Shown: positions 24,882 to 33,494, counted from the stretch's first letter. The stretch is 64,000 bases of DNA from Actinomadura coerulea (GCF_014208105.1 NZ_JACHMQ010000001.1:3782001-3846000); one strand, 5' to 3'. Notes: generated by a model not told the origin, from the letters alone. Translations and numbers: made by a program.

Positions 24882-26128
24882 GGCAACTCCACGGTGACGG
24901 TCGTCGGGCCCCCCGCGGGGCTGGTGATCCGGAAGGTACCGTCCACGGACCGGACGCGGCGGGCGAGCCCGGTCAGGCCGGTCCCGGCGGACGGGTCGGC
25001 GCCGCCCGCGCCGTCGTCGCGGACGGTCACCCGCAGCACGTCGCCGCGGCGCTCCACGCGGACGTCCACCTCGTTCGCGCGGGCGTGCTTGACCACGTTG
25101 GTGAGGGCCTCGGAGACGACGAAGTAGGCGACGGCCTCGACGGTGGAGGAGGCGCGCGGCTCGATGTCGACGCGGAGCCGGACGGGCAGCGGCACGCGCG
25201 CGGCGACGCCGGACAGGGCGGCGTCCAGGCCGCGGTCCTCCAGCACGGCCGGATGCAGGCCGCGGATCAGGTCGCGCAGCTCGGTCAGCGCCGCCTTCGC
25301 CTCCTCGTGCGCCTCCACGATCACGCGCATGGCCTCGTCCGGGACGCCGGTGAGCGTCTCGCGCGCGAGGCCGAGGTTGAGCGCGAGGGACACGAGGCGC
25401 TGCTGGGCGCCGTCGTGCAGGTCCCGTTCGATGCGGCGGCGCTCGAGGTCGGCGGCGTCCACCACGCTGGCGCGCTTCTCGGCCAGGTCCTCGACGCGCC
25501 GCTGGAGCTCCTTCGCGCGGTCGGGGCCGAGCAGCGCGGCGGCGGCGCGGGCGTCCAGGCGCCGGACCCCCGCCGCCGCCCACGGCGCCGCGGCGAGCAG
25601 CAGCACCCCGACCGCGGTGAGCACGGCGACGCGCTGCGGATGGTCGGCCAGCGGGTCGCCGGGGTGCACCGCCCACGCGTAGGCCGGGGACGTGGCGAGC
25701 GCGAGCCCGGCCGCCCACGCCGCGGTCACGGCCAGCCCGCCGAGCGCGAGGAACGGCCCGGCCAGCAGGTGGTACTGGAGCACCCGCCACAGCTCGGGCG
25801 AGCGGAGGTCGCGCAGCACGTCCCAGGCGCGCCCGCCGTCGAAGTCGGGCATGCGCGGGATGTCGAGCCCGAGCATCGCCCAGCACCGCTCCCGCTGCCA
25901 GGACGTCAGCGGGCGCAGCGCGAGCAGCAGCAGGATCGCCGACACACCGGTGAGCACGAGGATCGGCGTCACCCGCACCGGCGCCCAGACCGTCCACACG
26001 GAGCCGAGGACCAGCCAGCCGGCGAGCTGCAGCGGCACCCCCGAGACGACGAAGACCGTGTCGCGCCACGCCGCGGCCGACCACGGAGCGTGCACGCGGA
26101 CACGCCGGGCCGCGGAGATGGATGCCAT
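24869..26128 (-). CDS. Sensor histidine kinase (HisKA_3/NarX-DesK type)
   Basis: The 419-residue kinase has membrane helices in its first half (VFVVSGVPLQLAGWLVLGSV; ILVLTGVSAILLLLALRPL; FLALGGLAVTAAWAAGLALA; VAVLTAVGVLLLAAAPWAA). The dimerisation/phosphoacceptor helix is ERRRIERDLHDGAQQRL (His of DLHDG) and the ATPase part includes EALTNVVKHARAN and VRDDGAGGAD. The ATG at 26128 has TACGGT 7 nt upstream, pointing to a leaderless transcript. It forms an operon with the response regulator and DUF4097 protein. The signal is unknown. Confidence 0.88.
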   Translation of the reverse strand: MASISAARRVRVHAPWSAAAWRDTVFVVSGVPLQLAGWLVLGSVWTVWAPVRVTPILVLTGVSAILLLLALRPLTSWQRERCWAMLGLDIPRMPDFDGGRAWDVLRDLRSPELWRVLQYHLLAGPFLALGGLAVTAAWAAGLALATSPAYAWAVHPGDPLADHPQRVAVLTAVGVLLLAAAPWAAAGVRRLDARAAAALLGPDRAKELQRRVEDLAEKRASVVDAADLERRRIERDLHDGAQQRLVSLALNLGLARETLTGVPDEAMRVIVEAHEEAKAALTELRDLIRGLHPAVLEDRGLDAALSGVAARVPLPVRLRVDIEPRASSTVEAVAYFVVSEALTNVVKHARANEVDVRVERRGDVLRVTVRDDGAGGADPSAGTGLTGLARRVRSVDGTFRITSPAGGPTTVTVELPCAL

Positions 26129-26135
26129 GGGCAAA

Positions 26136-26141
26136 ACCGTA
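26136..26141 (-). promoter_or_regulatory. Predicted -10 element (TACGGT) for a leaderless transcript
   Basis: TACGGT sits 7 nt before the ATG at 26128 on the minus strand and defines that start codon. Confidence 0.5.
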
Positions 26142-26309
26142 TTGCCCCACTTCGGGCGCCGCCATGAACCAGGGTGCAGGGCCGGGGGTGAACCCAGTGC
26201 CACCCCGAGTCGGAAGGGTGCGCTACTGATCGTGCGGCGGATCCCGGCCAGGCTTTGACCAGGCATCCGGGCAGCGGATGCGCACAGAACACCGTCCGCA
26301 GGAGTCCCC

Positions 26310-26858
26310 ATGGTCGCCGTCCTGACCCGCCCCGGTCCCCCCTCGCCCCGTCCCGTGATCGCCGTCCGCCGTCCGCGCCCCGGACGGTACGGCCCGCCCG
26401 GCCCCGCCGCGCGGCGGAGGGAGGGAGGCCGGCGGCTCGGCTGGGCGTTCATCGGGGGCGCCGCCGCGCTGGTGCCCTGGATGTGGATGCTCGCCGCCAC
26501 CATGCCGTCCACCGCCACGGTGCCGAACTGGTCCGCCGCCTGGGTGGGACTGGACGCGATGGAGGCCGCCGCGCTGCTCGGCACCGGCGTGCTGCTCGTC
26601 CGCCGCGACCCGCGCCACGGCCTCGCCGCCGCCGCGGCCGGGGCGCTGCTGGCCGTGGACGCGTGGTTCGACGTGACGACCGCCGCGCCCGGCGCGGAGC
26701 GGACGGTGGCGATCGCCCTCGCGGCCGGGGTGGAACTGCCGCTGGCCGCCCTGTGCGCCGTCCTCGCCTCGCGGGCGCTCCGGCCGCGCGGCGCCGTGAT
26801 CGACCATGAGATGAAGGACAGATGGCAAAGGCTTGTCGGGAGTACGCCAGACGGGTGA
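26310..26858 (+). CDS. Predicted membrane protein of unknown function
   Basis: The 182-residue product has a basic, Pro-rich cytoplasmic start (about 45 residues) and four hydrophobic segments (WAFIGGAAALVPWMWMLAATM; AWVGLDAMEAAALLGTGVLLV; HGLAAAAAGALLAVDAWFDV; VAIALAAGVELPLAALCAVLA). The spacing suggests a four-helix membrane protein. No family is recognised. It is transcribed divergently from the kinase operon across 181 bp and is followed by a clear terminator. Confidence 0.7.
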   Translation: MVAVLTRPGPPSPRPVIAVRRPRPGRYGPPGPAARRREGGRRLGWAFIGGAAALVPWMWMLAATMPSTATVPNWSAAWVGLDAMEAAALLGTGVLLVRRDPRHGLAAAAAGALLAVDAWFDVTTAAPGAERTVAIALAAGVELPLAALCAVLASRALRPRGAVIDHEMKDRWQRLVGSTPDG

Positions 26859-26896
26859 AACCAGACGAGCCGGACCTCTAGAGTGAACCTCACGTG

Positions 26897-26921
26897 GGGC
26901 CCTCTCGCGGGAGGGCCCTTT
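26897..26921 (+). terminator. Intrinsic terminator
   Basis: Stem GGGCCCTC/GAGGGCCC (26897-26904 and 26911-26918) with a 6-nt loop is followed by TTT. It separates the membrane protein gene from the next gene. Confidence 0.7.
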
Positions 26922-26952
26922 GCCCTGCCTGCACGATCAGAGGTCCCCCATC

Positions 26953-27522
26953 ATGAACGACCACGAGGTGCACGAGGAGTGCCTGCGGCTCCTCCGGGAC
27001 GGCCTTCCCGTCCCCGCTCCCGCCGCCTTCACCGAAGGCCGGGACTACCTTCCGCTCGGGCTCGACAAGGACGGCGACATCGCCGTTGTCACGTTCCTTC
27101 ACCAGTGGGGGGACTCCGCGTCCTCGTTCATCGAGGGCTGGACGTTCCATCGCCGCGACGGCGAGTGGATGGAGCTCGGCGGCGCGGGCGGGTCGGCCCC
27201 CGAGGAGCCGCTGGCGCGCCGCTCGTCCGGCGAGATGGGGCGCCACCTGCTCAGGTACGGGTCGGGCCGGACGGTCCGCAACGCCAACCGGCTGCTGCCG
27301 TGGGGCGCCAAGTGGGTGAGCGAGGCGCGGCTGCGGGCCTCGGCCGAGGTCGCCCGGGTGCGGGTCGGCAAGAGGATCCTGGACGTCCCCGAGCACGGGC
27401 ACGTCGTCGTGGTGTGGGGCGCCCGCCGGGGACCGGTCGTGGAGGCGCTCGCCGCCGACGGCGCGGTGCTGGACTCCATGGACCTGGACCGCCCGTCCGT
27501 TCCGGCGGCTTCGCGGGGCTGA
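26953..27522 (+). CDS. Hypothetical protein
   Basis: This 189-residue protein starts MNDHEVHEECLRLLRDGLPVP. It is soluble, with no recognised domain; visible segments are FLHQWGDSASSFIEGWTFHRRDGEWMELGG and a C-terminal part VPEHGHVVVVWGARRGPVVEALAADGAVLDS. The ATG at 26953 follows CAGAGG at a spacing of about 9 nt. It stands between two terminator-like or regulatory elements and is probably a single transcription unit ahead of the TetR gene. Confidence 0.7.
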   Translation: MNDHEVHEECLRLLRDGLPVPAPAAFTEGRDYLPLGLDKDGDIAVVTFLHQWGDSASSFIEGWTFHRRDGEWMELGGAGGSAPEEPLARRSSGEMGRHLLRYGSGRTVRNANRLLPWGAKWVSEARLRASAEVARVRVGKRILDVPEHGHVVVVWGARRGPVVEALAADGAVLDSMDLDRPSVPAASRG

Positions 27523-27525
27523 TAT

Positions 27526-27555
27526 TTGACCGTTCGTTCTCGAACGGCTTATCGT
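27526..27555 (+). promoter_or_regulatory. TetR gene promoter with overlapping palindromic operator
   Basis: TTGACC (27526-27531) and TATCGT (27550-27555) form -35 and -10 boxes with 18-bp spacing, and the -10 lies 7 nt before the ATG at 27563 (leaderless). The spacer holds the palindrome CCGTTCG-TTCT-CGAACGG (27530-27547). The 13-mer GACCGTTCGTTCT recurs upstream of the SDR gene at 28193-28205, which fits one TetR protein controlling both genes. Confidence 0.7.
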
Positions 27556-27562
27556 CTTCGGC

Positions 27563-28144
27563 ATGGCACGGACGAAGGAGTTCGATCCGGACGCCGCGCT
27601 GCGGCGCGCGCTGGAGCTGTTCTGGGAGCGCGGCTACGAGGCGACCTCCATGGCCGACCTCGTGGCGCACCTCGGCATCGCCCGGGCCAGCGTCTACGCC
27701 ACGTTCGGCGGCAAGCGCGAGCTGTACCTGAAGGCCCTCGAACACTACGTCCGCGACACCGATCCGAAGATCGCCGAGGCGCTGTCGCAGCCCGGGCCCG
27801 TGCTGCCGGCGGTCCGCGCCCTGATCGAGCGCTACGCCGAGGAGTCGGCGCGCGACCGGCCCCGGCTCGGCTGCCTCGTGGTGAACACCGCGGTCGAGCT
27901 GGCCGGGCGCGACCCCGAGGCCGCGCGCCTGGTCGAGGCGAGCTGGAACTTCCTGGAGGCCTCGCTCACCACCGCGCTGACCCGCGCGCGGGCCCAGGGC
28001 GAGCTGGCCCCGGACAAGGACCCCCGCGCGCTGGCCCGCCTCCTGCTCGTCCTGTTCCAGGGCATGCGCGTCCTCGGCCGCGCCCCCGCCGACGACCACC
28101 GCCTCCGCGACACGGCCCGCCAGGCCGCCGCGCTCTTCACCTGA
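27563..28144 (+). CDS. TetR/AcrR family transcriptional repressor
   Basis: This 193-residue regulator has the TetR N-terminal HTH (RALELFWERGYEATSMADLVAHLGIARASVYATFGGKRELYLKAL in two parts around residues 10-55) and an all-helical ligand domain. It should bind the palindrome in its own promoter and the related site before the adjacent SDR gene, releasing on ligand binding. The ATG is fixed by a -10 element 7 nt upstream. A T-rich terminator follows the gene. Confidence 0.9.
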   Translation: MARTKEFDPDAALRRALELFWERGYEATSMADLVAHLGIARASVYATFGGKRELYLKALEHYVRDTDPKIAEALSQPGPVLPAVRALIERYAEESARDRPRLGCLVVNTAVELAGRDPEAARLVEASWNFLEASLTTALTRARAQGELAPDKDPRALARLLLVLFQGMRVLGRAPADDHRLRDTARQAAALFT

Positions 28145-28152
28145 CCCCGGCC

Positions 28153-28180
28153 GCCCCGCCGCACGGCGGGGCTTCTCTTC
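28153..28180 (+). terminator. Intrinsic terminator after the TetR gene
   Basis: Stem GCCCCGCC/GGCGGGGC (28153-28160 and 28165-28172), loop GCAC, followed by TTCTCTTC. Confidence 0.75.
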
Positions 28181-28192
28181 CTCCTAATTCGA

Positions 28193-28210
28193 GACCGTTC
28201 GTTCTACTAT
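28193..28210 (+). promoter_or_regulatory. Second TetR operator with -10 element of the SDR gene
   Basis: GACCGTTCGTTCT (28193-28205) repeats the first 13 nt of the TetR operator, and the -10-like TACTAT (28205-28210) overlaps its end, 12 nt before the SDR start codon. Binding here would block RNA polymerase. Confidence 0.6.
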
Positions 28211-28222
28211 TTTGGAGTCCAG

Positions 28223-28972
28223 ATGCGATTCGACGGCAAGATCGTCCTCGTCACCGGCGGCGCGGGCGGCATCGGCCGCGCCGCCGCGCACGCGTTCGCC
28301 CGCGAGGGCGCGACCGTTGTCCTGGCCGGACGGAACGAGACCGCGCTGGTCGAGGCGGTGAAGGAGATCGGCCCCGGCCGGGCCGACCACGTCGTCGCGG
28401 ACGTGGCCGACCCCGCGTCGGCCGCCGGGATGGTCGAGGCGGTCGCGGGCCGCCACGGCGGCCTCCACGTCGCCGTCAACAACGCCGGGATCCTCGGCGC
28501 CGCCGCACCCGTCGCCGACATCGACACCGCCGCCTGGAACGACGTCCTCGCGGTGAACCTGACCGGCGTGTTCCTGTCGATGAAGCACGAGATCGCCCAC
28601 ATGCGCGCCCACGGCGGCGGAGCGATCGTCAACGTCTCGTCCAACATCGGCGCGCACGGGCGCCGCCCCGGCCTCGCGGCCTACGCGGCCTCCAAGGCGG
28701 CGGTCAGCGTCCTCACCCGCACCGCCGCCCTCGACCACGTCGCCGACGGCGTCCGCGTCAACGCCGTCAGCCCGGGCGCCACCGACACGCCGATGTCGCT
28801 GCTCCCGGGCGAGACGCCCGCCGGGCGCGCCGAGCGGATGCGCGCCTCCGCCCCGTCCGGCCGGGTGTCCGAAACCGCGGAAGTGGCCGAGACCATCCTG
28901 TGGCTGGCCTCCGACGCCTCGTCCCACGTCATCGGCCACGACCTGGTCATCGACGGAGGCGCCACCGCCTGA
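28223..28972 (+). CDS. SDR family NAD(P)-dependent oxidoreductase
   Basis: The 249-residue classical short-chain dehydrogenase has the cofactor loop TGGAGGIGRAAA, NNAG near residue 90, catalytic Ser in VNVSSN and the YxxxK pair in AAYAASKAAV. PG motif NAVSPGATDTP is present. It oxidises or reduces an alcohol/carbonyl pair; the substrate is unknown. GGAG lies 6 nt before the ATG at 28223. It is likely repressed by the neighbouring TetR protein, so its substrate may be the inducer or chemically close to it. Confidence 0.9.
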   Translation: MRFDGKIVLVTGGAGGIGRAAAHAFAREGATVVLAGRNETALVEAVKEIGPGRADHVVADVADPASAAGMVEAVAGRHGGLHVAVNNAGILGAAAPVADIDTAAWNDVLAVNLTGVFLSMKHEIAHMRAHGGGAIVNVSSNIGAHGRRPGLAAYAASKAAVSVLTRTAALDHVADGVRVNAVSPGATDTPMSLLPGETPAGRAERMRASAPSGRVSETAEVAETILWLASDASSHVIGHDLVIDGGATA

Positions 28973-29010
28973 CGACGCTTTCCGGGCGGTACACCGGGCA
29001 GACTCACTGC

Positions 29011-29700
29011 ATGGCCCTCACACCCGACCACGACGCCGGTCCTGAACGCTTCCGCCTGGCGGCAAGGGTCACCAGGAAGTACCTGATCGGGGCACGGAGC
29101 CTGCACGACCACATCGCCTCCAAGCTGCTGGGCTCGGGCGCGTCCCGCGTCCTGGACATCGGCTGCGGGGAGGGCGCCCTCAGCGACGCCCTCCCCCACC
29201 CGCCGCCGTTCCGGCTCGTCGGGCTGGACGCCTCCGCCGACCTCGTGTCCGCCCACCCCGCGCCGCGCCTGCGGGCCGACGCGCTGCGCCTGCCGTTCCG
29301 GGACGGGACGTTCGACGCCGCCGTCGCCGTGAACCTGCTCCCCCAGCTGGACGACCCGGACCGGGCGCTGCGCGAGGCCCGCCGCGTCCTCGCCCCGGGC
29401 GGCCTCCTCCTGGTCACCGCGATCTGCCGGACCGACAGCCCCGAGCTGTCGCCGGTGTGGCGCCCCGAGCCGACCACGTTCGACGCGGAGGAGGCGCCGG
29501 CCCGCGTCGGCGAGGTCTTCGGCGAGGTCGAGGTGGAGCGCTGGGACGCCCCGCTGATCACCCTTCCCGACCAGGCCGCCGTCCGCGACTACCTGATCGC
29601 CCGCCAGGTCCCCCGCCCCCAGGCCACCGAGGCCGCCGCCCACCTGAACACCCCCCTGCCAGTGACGAAACGAGGCTCTCTGGTCCTCGCCCGCCGCTGA
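29011..29700 (+). CDS. Class I SAM-dependent methyltransferase
   Basis: This 229-residue protein has the motif I VLDIGCGEGALSDAL, an Asp-containing motif II GLDASADLV, and motif III/IV segments RLPFRDGTFDAAVAVNLLPQLDDPDRALREARRVLAPGGLLLVTA, typical of methyltransferase family 11. No ribosome site precedes the ATG; CAGACT 6 nt upstream is a weak -10-like box, so it could be leaderless. The substrate is unknown. It converges on the next two-component system, ending 8 nt from the response-regulator stop. Confidence 0.85.
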   Translation: MALTPDHDAGPERFRLAARVTRKYLIGARSLHDHIASKLLGSGASRVLDIGCGEGALSDALPHPPPFRLVGLDASADLVSAHPAPRLRADALRLPFRDGTFDAAVAVNLLPQLDDPDRALREARRVLAPGGLLLVTAICRTDSPELSPVWRPEPTTFDAEEAPARVGEVFGEVEVERWDAPLITLPDQAAVRDYLIARQVPRPQATEAAAHLNTPLPVTKRGSLVLARR

Positions 29701-29708
29701 TCAGGGCG

Positions 29709-30314
29709 CTACAACCATCCCCGGTCTCGTGCGGTGCGGGCGGCGGTGTGGCGGTTGTCGGTGCCCAGTTTGGTGACGGCGGCGGAGAGGTAGTTGCGGA
29801 CGGTGCCCTCGGAGAGGCCCAGGGTGCGGGCGATGCGGGAGACGGGGGCGCCGTCGGCGGCGGCGCGGAGGGTGTCGAGTTCGCGGGGGGTGAGGGGGCA
29901 CTCCTCGGCGGCGAGGGCGTCGGCGGCGAGCTGGGGGTCGATGTAGCGGGCGCCGTCGGCGACCTGCCGGATGACCTGGGCGAGGCGGCGGCCGGGGGCG
30001 TCCTTGCCGAGGAAGCCGCGGACGCCGGCGGCCATGGCGCGGCGCAGGTTGCCGGGGCGGCCGTGCGCGGTCACGATCACCAGGCGGCAGGCGGGCAGCT
30101 CGCGGGCCAGGCGCTCGGCCGCGGCGAGGCCGTCCAGGCCGGGCATGTCGATGTCGAGGACGGCGACGTCGGGCCTGAGGGCGAGGGCGCGCTCGACGGC
30201 CTCGTCGCCGCGCCCGACGTCGGCGGCGACCTCGATGCCGTCCTCGGTCTCCAGGAGCAGGACGAGCGCCTCCCTGATCAGGAGGTGGTCGTCGGCGAGC
30301 AGCACGCGGATCAT
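29709..30314 (-). CDS. NarL/LuxR-family response regulator (DesR-like)
   Basis: This 201-residue regulator has a receiver domain (LLADDHLLIREAL; phospho-Asp in VAVLDIDMPG; Lys in FLGKDAPG) and a C-terminal HTH (LTPRELDTLRAAADGAPVSRIARTLGLSEGTVRNYLSAAVTKLG). The ATG at 30314 overlaps the kinase stop as ATGA. The layout kinase-regulator next to an ABC ATPase resembles DesK/DesR and antibiotic-export systems. Confidence 0.9.
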   Translation of the reverse strand: MIRVLLADDHLLIREALVLLLETEDGIEVAADVGRGDEAVERALALRPDVAVLDIDMPGLDGLAAAERLARELPACRLVIVTAHGRPGNLRRAMAAGVRGFLGKDAPGRRLAQVIRQVADGARYIDPQLAADALAAEECPLTPRELDTLRAAADGAPVSRIARTLGLSEGTVRNYLSAAVTKLGTDNRHTAARTARDRGWL

Positions 30315-31438
30315 GCGTCTCCCTTCGCGGGGACGGCGGCCGTCACCCGGAACGTCCCGTCGCCCGCGGGGCCCGCCCGGAAGGCGCCGCCGGCGGCCGC
30401 GATCCGTTCGGCGAGCCCGGCCAGGCCGCTGCCGGCGTCCCCCGCGGCCCGGCGCGCGGCGCCGTCGTTGACGATCTCCAGCTGGACGCGGTCGCGGCCG
30501 GCCCGGACCGTGATCTCGCACCAGGTGGCGCTGGAGTGCCGCAGGACGTTCGTGGCGGCCTCGCGGGCGACCCAGCCGAGCGGCTCGTGGACGTGGGCGG
30601 GCAGCTCCGGCGACACCTCGGGGCGCTCGCAGCGGATCCCGGCGGCGCGCAGGACGGCGGACATGCCGTCCAGCTCGGTGCGCAGGGACGTGGCGCGGTA
30701 GCCGCGGACGACCTCGCGCACGTCCCGCACCGCGTCCCGCGCCATCGTCTGGATCTCGGTCAGCTCCTTGCGGACGCGGCCGTCGTCGCGTTCGACGAAC
30801 CGCTCGGCCACCTCGGCGCGCAGCGCGACGGCCTGGAGGCTGTGGCCGAGGACGTCGTGGAGGTCGCGGGCGAACCGGAGGCGCTCCTCCCCCACCGCGG
30901 ACCGGGCCAGCTCGACGCGCGCCTCGCGGAGCTCCTGCACGACATGGAACAGCCAGACCGTGACGTATCCGGAGAAGGCGATGAGCGGCACGGCCGCCGC
31001 CTCGTACAGGACGGTCAGCGCGGGGAGCCCGAGGAGCGCGCCGTAGGCGGGGGTCAGGACGGTCGCCGCCGCGCCCGCGGCGGCCGCCTCGCGCACCGGG
31101 AGCACGACGGCGATCAGCCCGGCGGGGACCAGGAGCGCGTTGCCCCAGCCCTGACCGGTGCCGAGCAGCGGGGGCAGCGCCCAGCAGATCGCCGCGATCA
31201 CGGCGAGCCCGAGCCCGTGCACGGGAGTGGTGCGGCGCATCAGGTTCTGCCACAGGAGGCGGGCGTAGAGGGCGAAGGCGGCGCCGGTCCCGGCGAGGGC
31301 CAGGAGCAGGCGCCCGGGGTCCCGCAGGTCGACCGCCTCGTACCAGAGCGCCTGCAGCAGGGACCCGGCCAGCGTCAGCACCGTCATCCCCACGATGATC
31401 GCGGCGATGACGGTGGGACGGGGGATCCGGGGCTGCAC
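30311..31438 (-). CDS. Sensor histidine kinase (DesK-like, HisKA_3)
   Basis: This 375-residue kinase has five to six membrane helices in residues 15-175, the phosphoacceptor helix RLRFARDLHDVLGHSLQAV and a short HATPase domain (REAATNVLRHSSAT; NDGAARRAAGDAGSGLAGLAERI). The GTG at 31438 is preferred because TACGCT lies 6 nt upstream (leaderless arrangement). A GTG at 31462 would add 8 residues but has only C-rich sequence before it. Confidence 0.85.
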   Translation of the reverse strand: MQPRIPRPTVIAAIIVGMTVLTLAGSLLQALWYEAVDLRDPGRLLLALAGTGAAFALYARLLWQNLMRRTTPVHGLGLAVIAAICWALPPLLGTGQGWGNALLVPAGLIAVVLPVREAAAAGAAATVLTPAYGALLGLPALTVLYEAAAVPLIAFSGYVTVWLFHVVQELREARVELARSAVGEERLRFARDLHDVLGHSLQAVALRAEVAERFVERDDGRVRKELTEIQTMARDAVRDVREVVRGYRATSLRTELDGMSAVLRAAGIRCERPEVSPELPAHVHEPLGWVAREAATNVLRHSSATWCEITVRAGRDRVQLEIVNDGAARRAAGDAGSGLAGLAERIAAAGGAFRAGPAGDGTFRVTAAVPAKGDA

Positions 31439-31444
31439 CCGCCC

Positions 31445-31450
31445 AGCGTA
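31445..31450 (-). promoter_or_regulatory. Predicted -10 element (TACGCT) for a leaderless transcript
   Basis: TACGCT lies 6 nt before the GTG at 31438, giving the kinase-regulator pair its own promoter just downstream of the ABC ATPase gene. Confidence 0.45.
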
Positions 31451-31477
31451 TGCGGCCGTCACGGGGGGCGCGGGGGC

Positions 31478-32122
31478 TCAGGCGGCGCGGAGGCGGGCGG
31501 TGTCCCGCCCGGTGACCAGGCGGCCCTCGTCCAGGACCCCGACCCGGTCGGCGCGGCACGCCTCGCCCGGGTCGCGGGTGGCGACCACCACGGCGGCGCC
31601 GTCCGCGGCGAGCCTGGCCAGGACCGACCACACCTCGCGCGCGGCGGCGGCGTCGAGCCCCGCGGTGGGCTCGTCGAGGACGAGCACGTCCGACCGTCCG
31701 ACCAGGGCCAGCGCCAGGTCGAGCATGCGGCGCCGTCCGGCGGCCAGCCGCTCGAACGGCACGTCGGCGTGGCGGGTGAGGCCGACCAGTCGCAGCGCCT
31801 CGTCCCGGGTGAGCGGGTCGAGGGTCCAGCGCCGCCAGGTGTCGACCACCTCGGCGACGGTCAGCCCCGGGAAGAGGCCGCCGTCGCGCCAGACGGCGGA
31901 GGCGCGCGCGCCGTCCCGGTCGGTGTAGGGGTCGGCGCCGCGGAGCCGGACGGTGCCGCCGGTGGGCCGCCGCAGGCCCGCGAGGATCTCCAGCAGGGCC
32001 GTCTTGCCGGAGCCGTGGCGGCCCAGCAGCGCGTAGACCTCTCCCCGCGCCACGGTGAACGAGACGTTGCGCACGGCCTCGTTCAGGTCCAGGTCGCGTA
32101 CCTCGATCACAGGTGCCCTCAT
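31478..32122 (-). CDS. ABC transporter ATP-binding protein, orphan, degenerate signature
   Basis: The 214-residue ATPase has Walker A LLGRHGSGKTALLEIL, Walker B DVLVLDEPTAGLD and an H-loop region with VVVATRDPGEA (Arg instead of His). The signature motif reads LAAGRRRML rather than LSGGQ. No permease gene is adjacent. The ATG at 32122 is chosen for its GGAGG site; an ATG at 32131 lacks one. The changed signature and missing switch His suggest reduced ATPase cycling or a non-transport role. Confidence 0.8.
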   Translation of the reverse strand: MRAPVIEVRDLDLNEAVRNVSFTVARGEVYALLGRHGSGKTALLEILAGLRRPTGGTVRLRGADPYTDRDGARASAVWRDGGLFPGLTVAEVVDTWRRWTLDPLTRDEALRLVGLTRHADVPFERLAAGRRRMLDLALALVGRSDVLVLDEPTAGLDAAAAREVWSVLARLAADGAAVVVATRDPGEACRADRVGVLDEGRLVTGRDTARLRAA

Positions 32123-32213
32123 GGCCTCCATGCTGTCCGGCGGTGGCGCGGGCGTGCAGTCACGGACGTCAGGAAACGATCATGAAGTTCTCAGGGGCGG
32201 CCCATGACGGATG

Positions 32214-33494
32214 TCATGGTTCGGCGATCGCCCAGCCGGCGGGTGGGACGACGGCGCCGTCGCCGCCGAAGGCCGCGTCACCGGCCACGCACGTCCAGCC
32301 GGCGGAAGGCAGAGCCACCTTCGCGGGTTCCTCGCCCGTGTTCAGGACTACTCCCAGCCGATCCGGGCCGTCCTCCACGGTGTAGGAAAAAGCCGTATTG
32401 GTCAAGGTGGCAGCCGTGGTCCTTGCGCGGACGAGCCACGGGTGGCGCCGTCTCACGCCGATCAGGTCCTGGTGAAGACGATGGTGGACGCCGCCGTGGC
32501 CGGGGACGCCGCCGGGCTGGGCGGGGAAGGGCGGCCGTATCGCGTCGTCTCCGCCTTCGCGCTCCTCCTTGACGCCTTCAAGGGCGAACTCGTCCCCCGC
32601 GTAGACGGACGGGACGCCGCCCACGGTCATCAGGATCACGAGTGCGTGGGCCAGGTCGCGCCGTTCGGTCAGCCGGGTGGCGATCCGGGTCACGTCGTGA
32701 TTGCCGAGGAAGGTCTGCGGAGCGAAGGTCGCCAGCATCCCGTTGTGGCGGTCCAGCGCGTGGGCGAGTTCGAAGAAGTTCCGGTCGTTCAGTGAGCTCC
32801 AGATGGCCTTCCACAACTCGTACTGGGTGACGGAGTCGAATCCGGTCCGTTCCACAAGGCCGGCGTAGTCGCCGTGGATGACCTCTCCGACGAGCCATGC
32901 GTCGGGGAAGCGCGCGCGGACACGGTCTGTGACCGTCCGCCAGAAATCCGGCGGGACGGCGTAGGCGGCGTCGAGGCGCCATCCGTCTATGCCGCGCTCC
33001 AGCCAATGGGTCATGACGTCGGTGACGTAGTCGGCGACCTCGGGTTCGTCGTGGTTCAGGGTCACCAGCCGGTCGTGGCCCTCGAACGTGCGCAGGTCGG
33101 CGTGGAACCACTTCCTGTACGCGGAGGCGTCGCCCTTGGCGGCGACATCGGCGAACGGGACGAACCCGCGCCCGACGTGGTTGAAGACGCCGTCGAGCAG
33201 CACGCGGACGCCCTTGCCGGACGCCTCGTCGACCAGTCGCCGCAGGTCGTCCTCGCCGCCGAGCCGCGGATCGACCCGGTAGTGGTCGACGGTGTCGTAG
33301 CCGTGCGTCTCGGACGCGAACACCGGGCCGAGCGCGAGGCCGTTGCAGCCGAGGCCGACGAGGTGGTCGAGCCAGCCCGCGAGCCGTCCGAGCCGCGGCT
33401 CCGGCGCGGCCTCGCGTTCGGGGGCCTCGCGTTCGGCGCCGACGAAGCCGAGGGGATAGGCGTGCCACCAGATGGCGTGATCGGGCCAGCGCAT
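32214..33494 (-). CDS. Alpha-amylase family (GH13) glycoside hydrolase
   Basis: This 426-residue protein has the GH13 barrel motifs: region I DGVFNHVG, region II GWRLDAAYA (nucleophile Asp), region III WLVGEVIHGD (acid/base Glu) and region IV FLGNHDVTR. A short beta domain follows. There is no signal peptide, so it acts in the cytoplasm, probably on maltodextrin- or trehalose-type oligosaccharides. The compact length is at the short end for GH13. The ATG at 33494 has AGGGAG upstream. Confidence 0.9.
   Translation of the reverse strand: MRWPDHAIWWHAYPLGFVGAEREAPEREAAPEPRLGRLAGWLDHLVGLGCNGLALGPVFASETHGYDTVDHYRVDPRLGGEDDLRRLVDEASGKGVRVLLDGVFNHVGRGFVPFADVAAKGDASAYRKWFHADLRTFEGHDRLVTLNHDEPEVADYVTDVMTHWLERGIDGWRLDAAYAVPPDFWRTVTDRVRARFPDAWLVGEVIHGDYAGLVERTGFDSVTQYELWKAIWSSLNDRNFFELAHALDRHNGMLATFAPQTFLGNHDVTRIATRLTERRDLAHALVILMTVGGVPSVYAGDEFALEGVKEEREGGDDAIRPPFPAQPGGVPGHGGVHHRLHQDLIGVRRRHPWLVRARTTAATLTNTAFSYTVEDGPDRLGVVLNTGEEPAKVALPSAGWTCVAGDAAFGGDGAVVPPAGWAIAEP

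Noticed and set aside
28205..28210. Leaderless start for the SDR gene
   Set aside because: The TACTAT box is 12 nt from the ATG and a GGAG ribosome site lies between, so a short-leader transcript is more likely.
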